Assembly (NCBI GenBank): GCA_964386325.1
Contig: CAYLQY010000011.1
Location: forward strand, 32,125-96,124
Direction of reading: 5' to 3'
Length of the DNA stretch: 64,000 nt
Source of the DNA: Anaerorhabdus sp964386325
GTDB lineage: Bacteria; Bacillota_I; Bacilli_A; Erysipelotrichales; Erysipelotrichaceae
The notes beneath the pieces are model-generated. The model saw only the letters and a program-made list of their open reading frames with translations. It searched no databases and was not told where the DNA came from. Position 1 is the first letter of the stretch, and every line of letters begins with the position of its first letter. Of the stretch, positions 60,276 through 64,000 are shown piece by piece. The position numbers and the translations under genes are program-made.

Positions 60276-61598
60276 ATGAGTAAAATGACAGACTATGATG
60301 AACTTGGCGACCTTATAAAAGCGGCTAAATCTGGAAATTTAGATGCCTTTGAAGAGTTCTACAAAAAAACTTCAACCATTCAGTTTTATTTAGCTATGAG
60401 CTATGTTCAACGTGCTGATTTGGCGCAAGACGTTGTACAAGAAATATATTTGCGATTATTTAAAACGGTTGAAAATATCAAAGATCCCAAATCAATAGTT
60501 TCATACATGAACAGAATGAATTATACAATTTCCCTACAAATACTAGATAAAGAGAAAAAAGAAATAGGCGGGGATATCTATGATGATAAATGTCAGTCTG
60601 TAGCGTATGAAGAAAATAAGCATGTGGATCACGATGAAACATTAATGTTATCTTTAGAAGAATTAGATGAAAATATTCGGCGTGCAGTTCAAATGAAATA
60701 TTTGTATAAAATGAAAGTTACTGAGATTGCGGCTGTTTTGGATGTATCGAGTAGAACTGTACTAAGAATGTTAAAAAAAGGTATTAAGCAATTAAAGGCC
60801 ATTTATATAAAAAACAAACATTCTTCATTTGTTTTCTTTCCGTTATATTCTGTTATCCATGCGTTGGAGAATTCTATGCAAGGTATTTCTGCAAAACACA
60901 CAGTTCAAACGTACAATGAATTGATAAAAACATTATATGGTGTTGAACGTGTTACGTCGGCAGTTTCAATTGCATCAGCAGGAAGTATTGGTGCTAAATT
61001 ATTCTCAAAGACATCTACTGATTCAATAGGATCATATGCAATTGGCACACTTGCGATAGGATGTGTTGTAGCTGTTCCAGTTTTAACACAATTAAATTTT
61101 GATGTTATATCAGTTTTTGGAGAATCATATAGTAGTATGTATCTTGAATATCAAGTGGTTGTCAAGAATGGCTATAACTACAATCAAATCAACGTTTATG
61201 ACGAAGAAGGTGATTTGTTCACGGCCGTAAAAGGAACGGATAAAATCAGAATTGATGAAAACGGTATTTATACAATTGAGGTTGTAGGAAATACTGAAAA
61301 AAAACGCAAAAAAATAGAAGTGGATAAGATTGATAAAGGTTTCCCTGAAATTGAAGAGGTTGTTTATTCAGGAGAACTAATCGAAGTTCATGTTCGTGAC
61401 AATGAATCTCAACTAAATTTAAATAGTATAAAGATTTTGACTGTAGATGGTGAACATATACCAGTTCAAGTCGAGAAAAAGAGCGAAAGTAGTGCTGTTG
61501 TAGCGTTTCCTGTGATTTCAAACTCCAAGTTTGTTGTTGAAGATTGCGTTGGCAACAAAACAATAATTGATTTTAAAGACGATGGAACTGAAGAGTAG
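60276..61598 (+). CDS. Sigma-70 family factor fused to a transmembrane segment and extracytoplasmic domain
   Basis: 440 residues. Residues about 10-90 look like region 2 of an ECF sigma factor (AAKSGNLDAFEEFYKKTS ... DLAQDVVQEIYLRLFKTV). Residues about 125-175 look like region 4 (LDENIRRAVQMKYLYKMKVTEIAAVLDVSSRTVLRMLKKGIKQL). A linker follows, then a hydrophobic helix at about 252-272 (SYAIGTLAIGCVVAVPVL), then about 165 residues of beta-rich, Ig-like character (YEITVVGN-type strands, KILTVDGEHIPVQVEKK). The topology predicts a sigma factor tethered to the membrane with an outside sensor. No separate anti-sigma gene is nearby. The large surface protein gene directly downstream is a likely target. 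GTGAGG precedes the ATG. Confidence 0.8.
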   Translation: MSKMTDYDELGDLIKAAKSGNLDAFEEFYKKTSTIQFYLAMSYVQRADLAQDVVQEIYLRLFKTVENIKDPKSIVSYMNRMNYTISLQILDKEKKEIGGDIYDDKCQSVAYEENKHVDHDETLMLSLEELDENIRRAVQMKYLYKMKVTEIAAVLDVSSRTVLRMLKKGIKQLKAIYIKNKHSSFVFFPLYSVIHALENSMQGISAKHTVQTYNELIKTLYGVERVTSAVSIASAGSIGAKLFSKTSTDSIGSYAIGTLAIGCVVAVPVLTQLNFDVISVFGESYSSMYLEYQVVVKNGYNYNQINVYDEEGDLFTAVKGTDKIRIDENGIYTIEVVGNTEKKRKKIEVDKIDKGFPEIEEVVYSGELIEVHVRDNESQLNLNSIKILTVDGEHIPVQVEKKSESSAVVAFPVISNSKFVVEDCVGNKTIIDFKDDGTEE

Positions 61599-61650
61599 TT
61601 AAGATGTACTTGCGAGTTAAATAAGTATAGTAATAACATAGAACACATAT

Positions 61651-61697
61651 AAAAAGGATTAATTACTGTGGTAAAGCGGGAATTAATCCTTTTTTTG
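61651..61697 (+). terminator. Terminator of the sigma-like gene
   Basis: AAAAAGGATTAATT / AATTAATCCTTTTTTT with a 16-nt loop. The stem word AAGGATTAA is shared with the terminators at 32126 and 38436. Confidence 0.85.
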
Positions 61698-61878
61698 TTG
61701 AATGAGCTAGTAGTAATGTAAAAAAATAAAAAAAATTTTTAAAAATGTCACTTTTTTTAATTTGATTTTATCCTAATAACGTAATGACTAATTACTAGTT
61801 AAATAAAAAAATTAGTTTCTAAGTAGTTCAATTAGTGTAAATTGATTCGTTTTAGTGAATTAGAATTGGGAGAAAAAT

Positions 61879-64000
61879 ATGAAAAAAAATTTATTAAGGA
61901 AGAAAACATTGAATATTTGGCTTTGTTTTTCGCTTATATTAGGAGTAGTGTCTTCATTAAGTTTATCGGTTAATGCGGAGATTTTAACGCCGACTCCAGA
62001 AACAGTAGTGCCTACAGAAGCACCTACAGCTGAGCCGACAGTGAGTCCAACCGTAGAACCGTCCGTTGTTCCAACGAGTGAACCTACTGTGGAACCAACA
62101 CCGATTCCTACGGAGACTCCAACGATAACGCCGACGAGTGAACCGGTAATTGAAGATAAAGAATTAGTTGATGATTCAAACATAAAGGCAACAACATCGG
62201 ATATTGCGATAATCTCAACCGCATTATTCGAGGGGGTTACTTATCAAATGGGTGAAACAATACCGTTTGTCCCTGGAAAATCAGCAACTTTTAAAGTTCA
62301 AGTAAATAATGAAAATTTGTTAAAAAGAACAATTGAAATTGTTATCCCAGAGGGATACGTTTTTGAGAGTTCAACAGGTATTGCTTCATTGACAAGTTCA
62401 GGATATACAAAAAAAACATACACGCCAACTGAAGATTTGATGTTTGATGGTTATCCTACTTGGGAGAGAGCACCACAAAAGATAATTACTGGGTTAACGC
62501 CAGAAAAAAAGATTACTGTAAGTAATGGTAAGGTTACTTATAAAATGAAGGATGGTGCAGGTAGTGCGATATTAGAATTTACCATAACGCCAGATCTTAG
62601 TTTTGTAAATAGTAATGACATTGACACAGTTACAACCGTATACAAACCTGTTTCTATCAAAGCATTAGGACAAGCGGTTGATAGTTCAATCGTTACGGAA
62701 GAGGTTATATTTAATACGCAAACATCTGCGGCTAAGGATAAACACAATTACACAGAAATGAAAATAAATGCGCAACAATTTGAAAATGAATATACTAATT
62801 TATCTGCTGCGGCAAGTATAAATAGTGGGTCAAGCGGAACCGCTTTGAAGAACGCAGCTAATTTCGAGATGAATTTTATTCATTCAAAAGAGACTGCGAT
62901 TGAAGGTGCTACCGACCCTAAAGGGTACTATTTAAAGAAAACTGTTGATAATGGTGATGGAACAGTGACATCAACAATTGCCTATGATGGCGTGAAAAGC
63001 GATCTTTCTTTTAATTTGAATTTGAAACTATATTATGATGCTACAAAAGGATTTACAGTGGGTACAAAGTGGGATGTGATATTTAAGAATTTCACATATG
63101 AACGTCTTTATTATGATGCAACAAATCAAGAACTTAAACTAATTCCGGGCACTGTAGAGTTTAATACAAAAAAAACTACAGAGATTATAAAAAGACCAAT
63201 GGATTATACTGTGATTTACAAAGATATGGATCCTGACGCCGAAGAATTCAATGATTACACAACAAATGAAATAAAATTATATAGTCTAAGACGAAATATA
63301 AGTAATGCAATTTATACACCAGTACGCTATCGTGCTGATTTAGATCCTTTGGATAATGTGACACGTGTCTATTTTTCGGCACCGTGGTTGGGTCAGGAGT
63401 CAAGTGCTGCGCGAGTAAAAAAAGTAACGGTGAAGTATAAAGGGGAACCAGAGACGGTAACCTATGATGGTACATGGTGGCCTACTGATAACTGGTATGG
63501 TCCGTATGAAATGTGTCGGCAAGGAAATATTCCTGGTGGTGGAGTTTATCAGGGGCGAGATTCAATTTATGGAGCAGGCGATTCAAGAATAACATTTACT
63601 GCACCAGTTGGAAAATATTATGAATCTATCGAAATTGAATATGATGGTGATAATAACAAGTATAGCTCAGGTCACAGATTAACTGTTTTTGGTCGTCCGG
63701 ATAATCCTGATTATACAGGAATATATAGTCGTCACCAATTTAGTACTTATATACAAGATGAAACTGGACAATGGGTGAAAAAGGCTTCAAGTACGCCGGG
63801 TGGGTTTCGCTGGAAACAACCGGAAATAAGTGGATTTGAATTAACGGTTGAAGGAGTTGATTTAGGAACTGAAACGTATACCTATGGGCGTAAAGAAGTT
63901 CGCCACTCACATACTTGGTATGATGGACAAAATCCTTTGCCGAGTCCAATTGGCGAAGTTAAAATCACAAACAAGACAGGTTCTAAGTCGGATGAATATA
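61879..64000 (+). CDS. Large secreted surface protein, N-terminal part (3' end outside window)
   Basis: Starts at ATG 61879 after TTGGGAG; the frame stays open to the window end (about 707 residues). Signal peptide about 1-33 (NIWLCFSLILGVVSSLSLSVNA). Then a Pro/Thr/Glu-rich stretch (about 37-90) made of PTxEPT-type repeats, a flexible spacer. The following several hundred residues are beta-rich, like Gram-positive adhesin modules (TPEKKITVSNGKVTYKMKDG, GSAILEFTITPDL). The C-terminal anchor lies outside. The spacer region is somewhat richer in G+C. It is encoded next to a membrane-tethered sigma factor. Ligand unknown. Confidence 0.85.
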   Translation, partial: MKKNLLRKKTLNIWLCFSLILGVVSSLSLSVNAEILTPTPETVVPTEAPTAEPTVSPTVEPSVVPTSEPTVEPTPIPTETPTITPTSEPVIEDKELVDDSNIKATTSDIAIISTALFEGVTYQMGETIPFVPGKSATFKVQVNNENLLKRTIEIVIPEGYVFESSTGIASLTSSGYTKKTYTPTEDLMFDGYPTWERAPQKIITGLTPEKKITVSNGKVTYKMKDGAGSAILEFTITPDLSFVNSNDIDTVTTVYKPVSIKALGQAVDSSIVTEEVIFNTQTSAAKDKHNYTEMKINAQQFENEYTNLSAAASINSGSSGTALKNAANFEMNFIHSKETAIEGATDPKGYYLKKTVDNGDGTVTSTIAYDGVKSDLSFNLNLKLYYDATKGFTVGTKWDVIFKNFTYERLYYDATNQELKLIPGTVEFNTKKTTEIIKRPMDYTVIYKDMDPDAEEFNDYTTNEIKLYSLRRNISNAIYTPVRYRADLDPLDNVTRVYFSAPWLGQESSAARVKKVTVKYKGEPETVTYDGTWWPTDNWYGPYEMCRQGNIPGGGVYQGRDSIYGAGDSRITFTAPVGKYYESIEIEYDGDNNKYSSGHRLTVFGRPDNPDYTGIYSRHQFSTYIQDETGQWVKKASSTPGGFRWKQPEISGFELTVEGVDLGTETYTYGRKEVRHSHTWYDGQNPLPSPIGEVKITNKTGSKSDEY

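Noticed and set aside
60195..61785. TAACGT words as a shared ECF-type -10 for autoregulation by the sigma-like protein
   Set aside because: No matching -35 at a constant distance was found in the two regions, so the shared word may be chance.
61860..62183. Minus-strand ORF rich in Gly/Val/Ser/Thr over the start of the surface protein
   Set aside because: It is the antisense of the PTxEPT repeat region; the repeats keep the reverse frame open by chance.

Overview
The window is a gene-dense, AT-rich stretch of a Bacillota-type (low-GC Gram-positive) chromosome. Signs of this are strong AGGAGG ribosome binding sites, several TTG/GTG starts, an RNA polymerase delta subunit gene, PRD-type PTS regulators, LytTR/DUF3021 and Bce-type modules, and many short lipoproteins with Gram-positive lipoboxes. 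The gene mix resembles Erysipelotrichia-like gut Firmicutes, but that is inference. No tRNA, rRNA, CRISPR array, transposase or phage gene was seen.

Layout. 1-8.3 kb: the 3' end of rpoC, a zinc-ribbon protein, an ABC ATPase remnant with a broken Walker A followed by a lipoprotein, a fluoride-type riboswitch in front of a cation:proton antiporter, a lipoprotein, NADP-type glutamate dehydrogenase and a LytTR/DUF3021 pair. 8.3-16.9 kb: six tandem minus-strand paralogous lipoproteins of unknown function. 17-23 kb: CCA-adding enzyme, a MATE pump and a heterodimeric ABC exporter. 23.2-38.4 kb: two beta-glucoside PTS operons. The first has a LevR-like regulator whose sigma54-activator domain is degenerate, preceded by an array of TACACT boxes, then IIA, two IIBs, IIC, an SGNH hydrolase and two GH1 6-phospho-beta-glucosidases. 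The second has a LicR-like regulator, a tyrosine phosphatase, IIC, IIB, IIA and a third GH1 enzyme.

38.5-51 kb: a PadR-DUF1048-DUF1048-KTR-ABC operon, a lipoprotein, a second heterodimeric ABC exporter with a divergent MerR regulator and a textbook 19-bp-spacer MerR promoter, AzlCD, a PfkB kinase and ispF. 49.4-53.9 kb: a complete Bce-like module (response regulator, intramembrane-sensing kinase, ABC ATPase, large permease). 53.9-54.6 kb: a 316-bp cassette duplicated at 99 percent identity. Each copy appears to carry two convergent small transcripts meeting at a bidirectional terminator, a 20-residue membrane peptide ORF, and a 9-bp direct repeat that lets the two RNAs pair next to the peptide's ribosome binding site. 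This is the architecture of a par/Fst-like type I toxin-antitoxin locus with an unfamiliar peptide, and it is the best candidate here for an undescribed system.

54.6-59.8 kb: an ABC-2 transporter with a MerR/GyrI-like regulator, an HD phosphohydrolase, a DUF1934 protein, rpoE (delta) and a HAD phosphatase. 60.3-64 kb: a sigma-70-family factor fused to a membrane segment and a predicted extracytoplasmic domain, immediately upstream of a large Pro/Thr-rich surface protein that runs off the window.
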